Made by a program: the position numbers and the translations under genes. Shown one piece after another: positions 1 through 8,569 of a stretch of 64,000 nt of DNA. The stretch is from assembly GCA_902763805.1 (NCBI GenBank), contig CACWTN010000006.1:1-64000 (forward strand), read 5' to 3'. Under the pieces are notes generated by a model, which did not search any database, was not told where the DNA came from, and worked only from the letters and a program-made list of their open reading frames with translations. How positions within the stretch are numbered: position 1 is the first letter of the stretch; the number at the start of each line of letters is the position of its first letter. The DNA comes from an uncultured bacterium (lineage in GTDB: Bacteria > Cyanobacteriota > Vampirovibrionia > Gastranaerophilales > Gastranaerophilaceae).

Positions 1-2
1 CA

Positions 3-695
3 CTCAAAAAAGGTGATTTAAAAGGTTTGACGCCGGCAAATATTGCACATGCATTTACTTCTGATGTAAATTTTGGACCAAATTCAAAACAAATAGCTGT
101 AAAGGTTTATAGTTTAATGCTCAAAAGAATGGAACAATTGGGAATTAAAAAGGATAGCGACAGAAAAATAAAATTCGATAATTACAAAGAATTAAATACA
201 AAACTTCATGAAATGCGTAACAGAATTCTTGATGAAGAAAACAAAATCGTAAAAACTGACCGTGTTGAAAAGGAATCATACAATAAAGACTTGCCTAAAG
301 TACAAGCACAAATAGATAAAGCAAATCAATTACTGGTAAAAGTTGCTAATAATACAAAAGGTTTAAAAATCCAGCGCGGAACGGATTCCGATGGAGCTCG
401 CTATGCATCAACAACATTAAAGAACGGTCAGTGGCTTGAAGTTACTTATAATCAACAAGGTAAAATTGCAAATATAAAGATATCACATGATAAAACACCT
501 GATAAGGGTTCTAATGAAGAATTTGACGGAGCAGAGGTATTCTATTCAGAAAACTTGGTTCAGGTATCTACTACTCACGACGATGGTTTATGGAATTATA
601 GAATAAATTCTAAACTTAGTAACTATGATCAATTACTCAAACTTGCTGAGGCAATATTTGGAACAGATGAGCCGGAAGCTAAACCGGAAAAATAG
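3..695 (+). CDS. Hypothetical protein, C-terminal part (5' end outside window)
   Basis: The reading frame is open from the first complete codon at base 3, so the gene begins upstream; the TTG at 27 is probably not the start. About 230 residues are visible. The first half is charged and looks helical, with many Lys, Glu and Asn. The second half has alternating hydrophobic residues and Gly-Asp turns, like a small beta domain (GQWLEV, GKIANIKI, LWNYRINS). I see no membrane segment or catalytic motif. I do not recognise the family. The gene ends just before a strong hairpin terminator. Confidence 0.7.
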   Translation, partial: LKKGDLKGLTPANIAHAFTSDVNFGPNSKQIAVKVYSLMLKRMEQLGIKKDSDRKIKFDNYKELNTKLHEMRNRILDEENKIVKTDRVEKESYNKDLPKVQAQIDKANQLLVKVANNTKGLKIQRGTDSDGARYASTTLKNGQWLEVTYNQQGKIANIKISHDKTPDKGSNEEFDGAEVFYSENLVQVSTTHDDGLWNYRINSKLSNYDQLLKLAEAIFGTDEPEAKPEK

Positions 696-707
696 TAAAA
701 TATTTTA

Positions 708-750
708 AACTAAAAAGGTTCACAGATATTATCTGTGAACCTTTTTAGTT
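708..750. terminator. Bidirectional hairpin terminator
   Basis: A perfect 20-bp inverted repeat, arms 708-727 and 731-750 with a 3-nt loop. Each arm carries a run of A or T, so the hairpin ends in a T tract on either strand. It lies between two convergent genes (plus-strand gene ending at 695, minus-strand gene ending at 760) and should stop transcription from both sides. Confidence 0.9.
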
Positions 751-759
751 GATTAAAAA

Positions 760-1344
760 TTAATCTTCAATAACTCTTTTTGCCTCAATTACTACAGGCA
801 AGCCTCTTACAACACAGAATACAATTGCAACAACAGCAGTCCAGTATGCAACTGTCCAGAGTATCTCAGCGTGTGCAATATTCGGTATTTTAGCAGCAAC
901 AATGAGAACAAAAGCCAAAACTTTCGCAACCGCATAAGTTATTCTCATAAACTTTGAACCTGTTATCCATTTGCAGACAGGATTAACCTGCATTCCGAAA
1001 GGTGTAAGACCTTTTTCCATAGCGGCACTTCTTATTGTATCGGTGATAAAACCTCTTGTTAATGCGATTAACGGGAATAAAATATTTAGCCAGCCCATAA
1101 CTGCAAAAAGCACCCAATAGGTGTTTTCAACTATTCTATCTCCCATAATATCAAGCAATGCGCCAAACTTTGATACTTCATTAAACTTTCTTGCGACCCA
1201 ACCGTCTACTCCGTCTAAGGAAAACGCAAGTATTGTCAGTATAAGCGCCCAAACGTAAGCCTGAGTATTACCGACTTGTGTATAAATTAAATACACAGCC
1301 AAAAACATTACAAAAATTCTGAATATTGAAATAAAATTAGCCAT
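760..1344 (-). CDS. CDP-alcohol phosphatidyltransferase family protein (PgsA-like)
   Basis: An integral membrane enzyme expected to transfer a phosphatidyl group from a CDP-linked lipid to an alcohol, as in phospholipid head-group synthesis. The full family signature D-x2-DG-x2-AR-x8-G-x3-D-x3-D is visible at residues 44-69, and several hydrophobic segments flank it. At 194 residues it matches PgsA-type phosphatidylglycerophosphate synthases, but the acceptor alcohol cannot be read from sequence. It overlaps the gene upstream by 8 bp and has a GAGGGG ribosome site 7 nt before the ATG, so the two are translated together. The family is secure; the substrate is not. Confidence 0.85.
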   Translation of the reverse strand: MANFISIFRIFVMFLAVYLIYTQVGNTQAYVWALILTILAFSLDGVDGWVARKFNEVSKFGALLDIMGDRIVENTYWVLFAVMGWLNILFPLIALTRGFITDTIRSAAMEKGLTPFGMQVNPVCKWITGSKFMRITYAVAKVLAFVLIVAAKIPNIAHAEILWTVAYWTAVVAIVFCVVRGLPVVIEAKRVIED

Positions 1345-1939
1345 CTATAAGCCCCTCTTTTTTTGCTGCTTCTATAAATTTATCTAAATCATCCGAAGTT
1401 GCCTGTTTTATATCTGTACGGATTAGTTTGTCTTCCAGGAATATATAATCTTCATCAGGAACAAACTCTGAATCAAAAAGTATATTTTTTGATTCCGGCT
1501 TTCTTTGTAAAATAAAGTGTGAGTTTTCTTCATAAGGATTAATTTTTGCAACTTTTTGTTCCAGTTTTTCCAATTTATCTACATCCGACAGTTTGTTAAC
1601 ATCAGGTGTAAACTCAATATCATCACAAATTACTTTATAGTTAGAATGTTTGTTTTGAATGAAAAATCTGTATATTCCTGTATTTTTTGATTTTTCAAAA
1701 GTAAGTTCACAGGCATGTCCGAAACGTTCCATTATTGTAGATAAATTTATAAAGATATTATTTATTCTTTCAGACGCAAAGAGACAGGTATTAATAATAG
1801 GCGCAGTTGAATATTTACCGCTGTTCGCTGTACGAATCCAGCCTTCACTCATAGCTCCCGTAAGTTCTGCTACATTTTGACTGACTTTGCCCCTATATTG
1901 AACATTATCAGCGGAATTTATAATCGGTAATACACGCAC
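1337..1939 (-). CDS. Hypothetical protein, 200 aa
   Basis: Starts at GTG, chosen because a strong AGGAGG site lies 8 nt upstream. No signal peptide, membrane segment or known motif is seen. The N-terminus (INSADNVQYRGKV) is polar, the centre has mixed strands and helices, and the C-terminal third is acidic with an amphipathic helix before the stop. It is coupled to the phosphatidyltransferase by an 8-bp overlap and follows the Gfo/Idh/MocA gene by 12 bp, so it belongs to that transcript. I do not recognise the family. Confidence 0.65.
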   Translation of the reverse strand: MRVLPIINSADNVQYRGKVSQNVAELTGAMSEGWIRTANSGKYSTAPIINTCLFASERINNIFINLSTIMERFGHACELTFEKSKNTGIYRFFIQNKHSNYKVICDDIEFTPDVNKLSDVDKLEKLEQKVAKINPYEENSHFILQRKPESKNILFDSEFVPDEDYIFLEDKLIRTDIKQATSDDLDKFIEAAKKEGLIDG

Positions 1940-1951
1940 CCGTTATACCTC

Positions 1952-2950
1952 CTAACCTTTCATTCTTGAAAGTGCGAAGTCTTTTTTATCAAGTTCTTCT
2001 TTTTTAGAGCCAAGCATTATTCTTTCTGCTTCTTCAAGAATACTTACGACTTCGTATCCGTTAGCACCGTCTGAACGAGCTTTCTGGCCTGTCGCAATAC
2101 AATTTACAAAATGTTGGCAGGCAAGTTTAAGCGGCTCAATTTCCAGATAATCAAGTGCAACATTTTGTGTATTTGCAGGAATAAAGTTATCGTAAATTTT
2201 CAGCTTATCTGTAGGCGCACAGTCATCAAAGATTGCTGTCGCTTTTGTACCTCTGACCAAAAGGTTTACATGTTTCTGCGGAGTTATCCAGCTGTCTGAT
2301 ATATGTGCAATCATACCGTCTTCAAACTCAATTCCCAGATGAGTAATATCCATAATGTTATTTCTGTCGCTTGAAGCACCAATTGCAGATATAACTTTTA
2401 CAGGGCTCTTGCCTGTTACGTAAGCAACCATTGCAACATCATGCGGTGCCAAATCCCACATAACACTTCTGTCATTTTTATGATAATTTACGTTTAATCT
2501 GTCAGACTGAGCATAAACGATTTCACCCAATGCACCTTCTTCTATAAGCATTTTTAATCTGTTAACTGCAGGATGATAGAGCAAAAGGTGGTCTACCATC
2601 AATATTAAACCTTTTTCTTCAGCAAGCTCCATAAGGATTTTAGCTTCTTGGGCTACTGTAGAAATCGGTTTTTCTACGTAAACATTTTTGCCAGCTTCAA
2701 GTGCTGCTTTAACAAGTTTAAAGTGCGTATGGCTGGGTGTTACAACTGCAACTCCAGTAATCTCAGGATTAGCAAGTATCTCTTTAAAATCTTTTGTGGT
2801 TTTTACACCCTGAAATTGTTCTCTTACACTTTTTAAAGAATCTTCATCCAAATCACACACATATTCTAAAACATTTAAGTTATAAAAATTACGGACAATG
2901 TTTTTACCCCACATGCCCATACCTATAACTGCTATTTTTTGATTATTCAT
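1952..2950 (-). CDS. Gfo/Idh/MocA family NAD(P)-dependent oxidoreductase
   Basis: A dehydrogenase of the glucose-fructose oxidoreductase/inositol dehydrogenase/MocA fold, usually acting on sugars or nucleotide sugars. The Rossmann motif GMGMWG is at residues 10-15, the family EKP motif at 93-95, and the APHDV segment with the likely catalytic His at about 170. The context around that His resembles the WbpB/WlbA branch that oxidises UDP-sugars for surface polysaccharides, but this is inference. At 332 residues the length is typical. It is the first gene of a three-gene minus-strand unit and has a good promoter directly upstream. Confidence 0.85.
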   Translation of the reverse strand: MNNQKIAVIGMGMWGKNIVRNFYNLNVLEYVCDLDEDSLKSVREQFQGVKTTKDFKEILANPEITGVAVVTPSHTHFKLVKAALEAGKNVYVEKPISTVAQEAKILMELAEEKGLILMVDHLLLYHPAVNRLKMLIEEGALGEIVYAQSDRLNVNYHKNDRSVMWDLAPHDVAMVAYVTGKSPVKVISAIGASSDRNNIMDITHLGIEFEDGMIAHISDSWITPQKHVNLLVRGTKATAIFDDCAPTDKLKIYDNFIPANTQNVALDYLEIEPLKLACQHFVNCIATGQKARSDGANGYEVVSILEEAERIMLGSKKEELDKKDFALSRMKG

Positions 2951-2983
2951 ACCTCTTCCCTCTATATGTAATGTCTTAAAATT

Positions 2984-3012
2984 ATTATATTACAACATTA
3001 TTTCTATGGCAA
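2984..3012 (-). promoter_or_regulatory. Sigma-70-type promoter for the oxidoreductase operon
   Basis: On the minus strand TTGCCA (3007-3012) and TATAAT (2984-2989) are separated by exactly 17 bp. The -35 box touches the stop codon of the upstream TonB-like gene, so this operon can be transcribed on its own even though the larger cluster runs in the same direction. Confidence 0.6.
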
Positions 3013-4041
3013 TGAAATTTCAAAATTACCGTTGTAAAACCTGATGTTAAGATTAAGAAATTCGTCATTGTATGATGCAGGCGGCGGGTTAAATATCGGT
3101 GTGGACATTATTGCTTGGTATACGGCATCATTAAGTGTATTATTAGATGATTGTTTTGCAAAAGAACGATTAATAAGTCTGCCTTTTGAATCTATTTTGA
3201 AAGAAACTGTGCATGAGCCGTCACCGATTACTTTCGTAAAATCTATTTTTCTTCCTAATGTATTTCGCAGATTTGCTTTATACGCAGTAAGTTCCTGTTT
3301 CGCAGCTGCTGCCTGTTTTGCTTTTTGTTCGGCAACTTTTTTTGCCTGTTCCTCTTTCAGTTTTTTTAACTGTGCCGCTTCTGCAGCAAGTCTTTCCTGT
3401 TCGGCTTTCTGTTTTGCGGCTTGTTCTGCGGTATTAACAGTTTGTACAGGTTTTTGAGTTGTGATTTTATTTGTCTGTGTAACAGGTTTATTCGTTGTTA
3501 CTTTTTTAAGCTGAACTTTTGTTACTTTTGGCTGAGAATTTTGAGTTTTTTTTACGGGAACATTCTTTTTCTGTGTTTGAACCGGGATAATTTGTTTTAT
3601 TAAATTATCAGTTTTATCTTCTGTTTTTACTTCCTGTTTTTGAACTTTAGGAACTGCATTATTCCAGATTTGTTCTACAGAAGGAATATTTTTGTTATTT
3701 TCAGCTTTTTTCTCTTTAGTCTTTGTATCCTGAGTAATTAAGTTATTCCAGGCAAAAAATAATACATATAAAGATAAAATAATACACAGTGCGAATATGC
3801 CAACAGCTCTTGAGTCAAACGGAATTGTTCTTTTGTAATTATTATTATAATTCGTATTATTAAAACTGTTAGCAGAAGCCGGCTGAGCCTTCGGTTTATC
3901 ATCGTTTTTAGGCGGCATTTGTTTAACAGGTTCAGTATCCGAATTCTCTGTCTGCACAGCTTCAATAAACTCATCATTACCGCAGTCACAGTAATCAGGT
4001 TTAATTTCGTATTCAGCACCGCATTCTTTACACTTATACAT
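3004..4041 (-). CDS. Zinc-ribbon protein with membrane anchor and TonB-like C-terminal domain
   Basis: A 345-residue protein with an unusual domain order. An N-terminal zinc ribbon (Cys 4, 7, 18, 20) should be cytoplasmic. It is followed by a polar Asn-rich stretch, one membrane helix (about 79-98), a long periplasmic linker rich in Lys, Thr, Val and Gln that becomes an Ala-Glu-Lys helix (about 205-250), and a TonB/TolA-type C-terminal domain (about 255-345: GSCTVSFKIDSKGRL, then NPPP). TonB-type domains span the periplasm to outer-membrane partners. Here a cytoplasmic metal-binding domain replaces the usual short N-terminus. It is the last gene of a six-gene cluster. No exbB or exbD is in the window. 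Confidence 0.7.
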   Translation of the reverse strand: MYKCKECGAEYEIKPDYCDCGNDEFIEAVQTENSDTEPVKQMPPKNDDKPKAQPASANSFNNTNYNNNYKRTIPFDSRAVGIFALCIILSLYVLFFAWNNLITQDTKTKEKKAENNKNIPSVEQIWNNAVPKVQKQEVKTEDKTDNLIKQIIPVQTQKKNVPVKKTQNSQPKVTKVQLKKVTTNKPVTQTNKITTQKPVQTVNTAEQAAKQKAEQERLAAEAAQLKKLKEEQAKKVAEQKAKQAAAAKQELTAYKANLRNTLGRKIDFTKVIGDGSCTVSFKIDSKGRLINRSFAKQSSNNTLNDAVYQAIMSTPIFNPPPASYNDEFLNLNIRFYNGNFEISLP

Positions 4042-4077
4042 TAAAAATCCTTCTTCTGATTTTATTATATCAGAAAT

Positions 4078-4884
4078 TTATCTTACAACTCTTTCAATAT
4101 CGTTATAATCCTGCGGAGTACTGAATTTTTCGCTGTTTGATATGCGCCATTTGCCCGTTACCTGTGTAACGGTTCTTGCTGTTCCTTCGGGGAAATTGAG
4201 AATTGATTTGCCCTGATAACTTCTTATAACAGGCGCAACATACTGAATCGCATACGGGGTATAATTCGATGGGTTAGCACCTGTCTGAACTCCTGTTATT
4301 TTGCCATATTTATCTACTGTAAATGAAAACTGAAAAAGTACACCGTTTGGCAAATCAGGAAGTTTTGTATCACGCATAATACTGTTTGTTAAGTTTGAAC
4401 GCCAGATGTTCCACGCAATTGTTTCTTCCTGTTGTGTCATTAATTTTATCGGTTCAGGTTCGGTTACTGTTTTTTGTACCTGCGGTATAACGGCTTTTAT
4501 TTCCTCTTTTTTCGGAGATATTGCCTTTACAGTTTCTGTTTTAACATGTTTTGTCACAGGAATCTGTGTCGTAGCAGGTTTATTTATGGTACTTTTTTGT
4601 ACTGTTTTTGTAGTTTTTGGTTTTTGTGTATTAACCTGTGTTTTTGTAGTTACATTTGTTATCGGTGTAACATTTTGTTTTACAGTTGTAATTGTCTGAA
4701 CGGGTTTTACAGGCATTTCCATTACGGGTACATTTTTTATTTCGGTTTTGACCTCCTGTTCAGTAACAAGAGTATAAGACGAATCATACACAATAACGTT
4801 TTTGTGCATTTCTGGCTGAATTGCACAAATTGAAATTGTTGAAATAATTACAAGTATCAATAATATGTTTAGAATTAATTTCAA
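4078..4884 (-). CDS. Membrane-anchored TonB-like C-terminal domain protein
   Basis: Begins with one hydrophobic anchor (residues 4-21) ending in ICAIQPEMH. A Thr/Val/Lys/Gln-rich linker (about 50-150) of low complexity should extend through the periplasm. The C-terminal part (about 155-255) has the TonB/TolA-like pattern of a helix, FSFTVDKYGKI and a second helix. The ICxxQPxMH motif after the membrane helix recurs in the small protein at the head of this cluster (8281-8544). It is probably a partner or divergent paralogue of the next gene, 36 bp downstream. The TonB-like call rests on pattern alone. Confidence 0.6.
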   Translation of the reverse strand: MKLILNILLILVIISTISICAIQPEMHKNVIVYDSSYTLVTEQEVKTEIKNVPVMEMPVKPVQTITTVKQNVTPITNVTTKTQVNTQKPKTTKTVQKSTINKPATTQIPVTKHVKTETVKAISPKKEEIKAVIPQVQKTVTEPEPIKLMTQQEETIAWNIWRSNLTNSIMRDTKLPDLPNGVLFQFSFTVDKYGKITGVQTGANPSNYTPYAIQYVAPVIRSYQGKSILNFPEGTARTVTQVTGKWRISNSEKFSTPQDYNDIERVVR

Positions 4885-4901
4885 TTTTAAATCCGCTTAC
4901 C

Positions 4902-6503
4902 TTAATTTAATCTGTCAATTTTTGCTACTATTTCATCGCATGCATAGGTTTCAAATTGTGTAGTACTCAGCATAAATGTTTCCGCGATTAATAAAGCCGT
5001 AGGAACTAACGCTGCCAAGCCGCTTAACATCATTCCGCCAAGGTCGCCTCCGATTTCACCCATAAAGTATGAAGCATTCATTGTAAACTCAATGCCGATA
5101 ATTACGCAGCCAATAAGGAAGGAACGGCGCATATCACGATTAAGTCTGTTTACACCTTCAATACCGTATATTTCAACACCATGCTGAAGATAGTTGCTGA
5201 ATCCATCCTGCTTTAAAACATTAGAGCCTGCAATTTTTTTACTGTTCAAAAATGCATTTGCAAAAGCAAAAAATGCAAAAATTATAAGGAATGTTGCCAA
5301 TACAAGAAATACAGGACTGAATCTTAAGCCGGAAATTCTCACCCAGCCGGCAGCTTCAGGAAAACACATTGCAAGAGTATTTGATACACCATAAGCCAGG
5401 AACGGAGCTGTAATAAACCCTAAAACAATTTCTCCGAATGATTTTATCTGGAGCATAAACTGCTTATCTTTGATATTTCTGATTTTTGCAGGACTTAAAG
5501 TGTTTGTATATCTTTCAATCCATTGCTGATACTCTTTTATTACATGCTCAAAATCTTCTCTGTATTCAATTGAATCAAGTTCTGATTTCATCTCTACACT
5601 TGAGTTTTTATAATAACCGCAAGCAATCGCAAGTGTTGCTGCTGTTCCTACGAAGAATAATGATATTAAAACTGCGAATAGCGGGAAAGTTTTTGGTGCA
5701 ATATAGTATAAAACATTTATTAAATATATTGCCGCATAGAATACCAATGATGATATAACCATTACGCCTTCTGCCAGTTTAGAGGTTGTTGAATCATTAC
5801 CTAATCTGTTTTGAAGGTAATTAAATACGCCCTGCTTCAGCACAAGACCGATTCCGTAAATTATAAAAGCATATACAAATATAAGTTTCATATTCGTAGG
5901 CATCTGAACAACAGCTCCTGCATCTTTTAGCGGTAATCCCGTTAAATAGTTTGATACACCAAATGCACAGACGAATGATGCGAAGAAAAGTGCTATATGC
6001 AGGAATATTCCGCCTTTTGAGTTCTGTGATATTTTTCGCTTAAGGTCGTTTATTCTTGCGCCTACTTCTTTGATTATTCCTACTCTTGCGCCTTCTATAT
6101 CTGCCTTACGTTTTTCAATCATAATTTTGGCAGCTGCGTTAACGTCATTACCGTAAATGGCTTTTATATCATTTTCAGACAAGTTTTCCTGAGTAATATT
6201 TCGTGTAGTTGTTTCACCGATGACTTTTATTGTAATAAAATCATCGCTTCCGTCTACCATAATTTTACATACTTTATCAATTTCAAGTTGCGGAGGAATA
6301 GGCTTACCCTTGAACAGAAATTTCTGATTATTAAACTGATTTAACAAAACACACTTATTAGTTCGTGAATCGTATTGGACAGTGAGCATAAACTGAAATC
6401 CTAAATCAGCAACAAAATCAGCATTAGCGTTAGATGAAATATTTACAAGCTGTTTGTCTGCAAATGTTTTTTCACTGTTTTTTGTAACTATTGTAAAAGC
6501 CAT
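4902..6503 (-). CDS. Eight-TM membrane protein with cytoplasmic N-terminal domain, internally duplicated
   Basis: The first 150 or so residues form a beta-rich domain that faintly recalls FHA or ubiquitin-like N-domains, but I cannot confirm either. A charged helical segment follows (about 125-160). Then come eight hydrophobic segments in two groups of four, separated by a charged cytoplasmic region (about 305-345). The groups look like a duplication: GVSNYL with a later NYLQ in the first half matches GVSNTL and NYLQ in the second. No transporter or enzyme motif is seen. It lies between the TonB-like genes and the VWA gene with gaps of about 17-30 bp. Function unknown. Confidence 0.65.
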   Translation of the reverse strand: MAFTIVTKNSEKTFADKQLVNISSNANADFVADLGFQFMLTVQYDSRTNKCVLLNQFNNQKFLFKGKPIPPQLEIDKVCKIMVDGSDDFITIKVIGETTTRNITQENLSENDIKAIYGNDVNAAAKIMIEKRKADIEGARVGIIKEVGARINDLKRKISQNSKGGIFLHIALFFASFVCAFGVSNYLTGLPLKDAGAVVQMPTNMKLIFVYAFIIYGIGLVLKQGVFNYLQNRLGNDSTTSKLAEGVMVISSLVFYAAIYLINVLYYIAPKTFPLFAVLISLFFVGTAATLAIACGYYKNSSVEMKSELDSIEYREDFEHVIKEYQQWIERYTNTLSPAKIRNIKDKQFMLQIKSFGEIVLGFITAPFLAYGVSNTLAMCFPEAAGWVRISGLRFSPVFLVLATFLIIFAFFAFANAFLNSKKIAGSNVLKQDGFSNYLQHGVEIYGIEGVNRLNRDMRRSFLIGCVIIGIEFTMNASYFMGEIGGDLGGMMLSGLAALVPTALLIAETFMLSTTQFETYACDEIVAKIDRLN

Positions 6504-6532
6504 TTTATTCTCCTATATTAATAATTTCCGTA

Positions 6533-7204
6533 TTATCTGCCGATTGCCTCTAAAAATCTTCTGTTAACTTTATCTAATCCTGTTTCGTTTGCAACAATTA
6601 ACTTTTTCTCGCCTAAAACAGGATTTAGTTTTGTTTTAACCATATCCAATTTTTCGGGATGAGCATATACAAACATCATAGAAAGTTCGGGGATATATTC
6701 CTGAACTTTTTTTACATTCTCAGGTAAAGTATCCCAGTTAATTTGTTTTTCAACAGCACCTTCATTTTCCAAATCGCCTATAACAACAACTGCAGGAACA
6801 TATCCTTCTTTTTTCATTGTTAAACAATGGTCAAATGCTTTTTTAAGCGCTTCACCGTATGCCGTTCCATAATCGTTTGCGTTAAATTTCGTAAATTCTT
6901 CTACTGCTTTTGTAATGCCTTTTGAGTCAGAAGGCGAACCTTCATAAATTAAATATGATTTTTCAGAAACTTTTAATATTTTAATTTCATCTTCAGGGTC
7001 CAAAATTGTACAAAGAGATTTCATATATTTTACCTGTTCCGGTAAATTTTTCTGATTAGATGCAGATGAATCTACGACAAATATTATTGCTGATTTGTGA
7101 AAATCATCAAGTTTGATGTTTTTACATGCAACAAATATCAATTTCACAATAACCGCAATAAATAAAATTAAAAGTCCCAATATAATTAATCTTTTGTTAT
7201 TCAT
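6533..7204 (-). CDS. Membrane-anchored von Willebrand factor A (VWA) domain protein
   Basis: One N-terminal membrane helix (about 6-26) is followed by a single VWA domain. The metal-ion-dependent adhesion site is complete: DSSAS at residues 45-49, a Thr in DYGTAYG at about 114, and the Asp of GDLEN at about 144. VWA domains bind partner proteins through a bound divalent metal; in bacteria they often sit in membrane complexes with AAA ATPases or secretion parts. No ATPase is nearby. The domain should be on the outer face of the inner membrane. It is gene three of the six-gene envelope cluster. Confidence 0.75.
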   Translation of the reverse strand: MNNKRLIILGLLILFIAVIVKLIFVACKNIKLDDFHKSAIIFVVDSSASNQKNLPEQVKYMKSLCTILDPEDEIKILKVSEKSYLIYEGSPSDSKGITKAVEEFTKFNANDYGTAYGEALKKAFDHCLTMKKEGYVPAVVVIGDLENEGAVEKQINWDTLPENVKKVQEYIPELSMMFVYAHPEKLDMVKTKLNPVLGEKKLIVANETGLDKVNRRFLEAIGR

Positions 7205-7229
7205 CTTTATTTCCTTTTTTATCCTAATA

Positions 7230-8270
7230 TTAGTACCCTACAGAAACACTTATCGGTTGAGTAAGTGTAATCTCTAACTCTGTATATGACGGAATCTCCG
7301 CATCAACACCACGTTCTGCAGTTGAGTATATTACTGATGAACCTGCAGCTACTCCTGCACCTATAGCGGCAGAACGTCCCATGTGGTCGTGTCCTCCAGA
7401 TAAAGCGCTGAATAAAAGCCCAACAAGCGCACCGGCAACTGCAGCCCCTGCGGCACTTTTTAAAGATTCCCCGACCTTACCTTCATTTGATACGGTAAAA
7501 TCAATTTCTTCTGTAGAAATGTCATACGTTTTATTTTCAGGTGTTACCATACGATTAAAATTAATAACAACCCGTCCGTTTCTTGAACCGTAAGCAGCAG
7601 GTCTTGCTTTTGATAAACTTCCGTAAATAAGAGTTCCCTGCGGCGCTACCTCAATGCCGTTATACATCAACGGATTTGTAAGCACTGCAATTATTTGATC
7701 GCCTTTTGATGCTGTAGCTGTATTAATTGCATTCTGTAAATATGCCTGGAATTTTGTTCCTGAAGAAATTTGGGTGACATATCCTCTGAATATTTCAGGC
7801 TGATTGTATGTTTTTGTATTATCAGTCGGCGGCTCAAATGCGGGTGTTTTAGGTTCTTCAAAATTATAAGTTTTCAGAGTTTGAGTTCCTGAAGATACCT
7901 CATCTGCAAGTTTTTCATAAATTTCTATTAATCCTGTATTAAAAGACTGCTCTACAGTCAAGCCCATACGTTTAAACTCTTTTTGAACATATTTGTTAAC
8001 TTTAATATTGTCATCCGAACGGTAATAATAAAACATATTATCTCCGCTCTGCTGAGTAATTATAACAACATTGTCATCTCCTGATGCAGGAACTCCGTAA
8101 TAAGGATTTTCTTTCAAAAGATGATATTTATTGGTTTGGTATGCATCACGAATAACAGGCGCAGCGTTTTCCGTTTTTATTGATTTAACGTAATAAAGCG
8201 CGCTTACAGCATAGCAATTTTCAGTTGCAGTAAAAAAGAATAATAATAGTAATGCCGCAAATTTTTTCAA
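7230..8270 (-). CDS. Exported protein with VirB10/TrbI-like domain and glycine zipper
   Basis: A clear signal peptide (about 1-21) precedes a polar N-terminal half. Residues about 165-260 resemble the VirB10/TrbI C-terminal beta domain of type IV secretion: a TKFQAYL start, an A-x-L-T-N-P stretch, the G-T-L-I-YG segment, then hydrophobic strands. A Gly/Ala-rich hydrophobic hairpin (about 265-310) follows, like the membrane-inserting helices of VirB10 or a glycine zipper, and then a short tail. No other type IV secretion genes are seen, so the likeness may reflect a general envelope-spanning fold. Confidence in the domain is moderate. Confidence 0.5.
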   Translation of the reverse strand: MKKFAALLLLFFFTATENCYAVSALYYVKSIKTENAAPVIRDAYQTNKYHLLKENPYYGVPASGDDNVVIITQQSGDNMFYYYRSDDNIKVNKYVQKEFKRMGLTVEQSFNTGLIEIYEKLADEVSSGTQTLKTYNFEEPKTPAFEPPTDNTKTYNQPEIFRGYVTQISSGTKFQAYLQNAINTATASKGDQIIAVLTNPLMYNGIEVAPQGTLIYGSLSKARPAAYGSRNGRVVINFNRMVTPENKTYDISTEEIDFTVSNEGKVGESLKSAAGAAVAGALVGLLFSALSGGHDHMGRSAAIGAGVAAGSSVIYSTAERGVDAEIPSYTELEITLTQPISVSVGY

Positions 8271-8280
8271 AACACACTCC

Positions 8281-8544
8281 TTATTTCTGATTTTTTACTA
8301 CAGTTTCAGTAACCTGTTTTGTTGTAGTCATTGAACCGTCTTTGTTGATTTTGAACAAATATTCAATAGTATTAACCGAGAATGGTTCATGCATATCAGG
8401 CTGTGCAACACAAATCCATATTGTTAACGATACAACTACCGCTAATATGAAAAATAAAACAATTTTCAGTCCAAATTTAATTAATTTAATTAATAATACT
8501 GCTGCGACCACTACAGCAATAATTCCAACCAAACCTAATTCCAT
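8281..8544 (-). CDS. Small membrane protein with ICxxQPxMH motif
   Basis: An 87-residue protein: a long hydrophobic N-terminal half (probably two helices, about 3-20 and 26-46), then ICVAQPDMH and a short polar tail with VNTIEYLFKI. The motif at the membrane exit is nearly the same as in the TonB-like protein at 4078-4884, which suggests a shared binding surface. It is the first gene of the cluster, with the promoter directly upstream. I do not recognise the family. Confidence 0.6.
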   Translation of the reverse strand: MELGLVGIIAVVVAAVLLIKLIKFGLKIVLFFILAVVVSLTIWICVAQPDMHEPFSVNTIEYLFKINKDGSMTTTKQVTETVVKNQK

Positions 8545-8569
8545 ATAAATACCTTCCTTATATAACTAA

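Noticed and set aside
3421-4833. Hydrophobic and Cys-rich plus-strand frames opposite the TonB-like genes
   Set aside because: They mirror the Lys/Thr/Gln-rich linkers read backwards and have no start signals.
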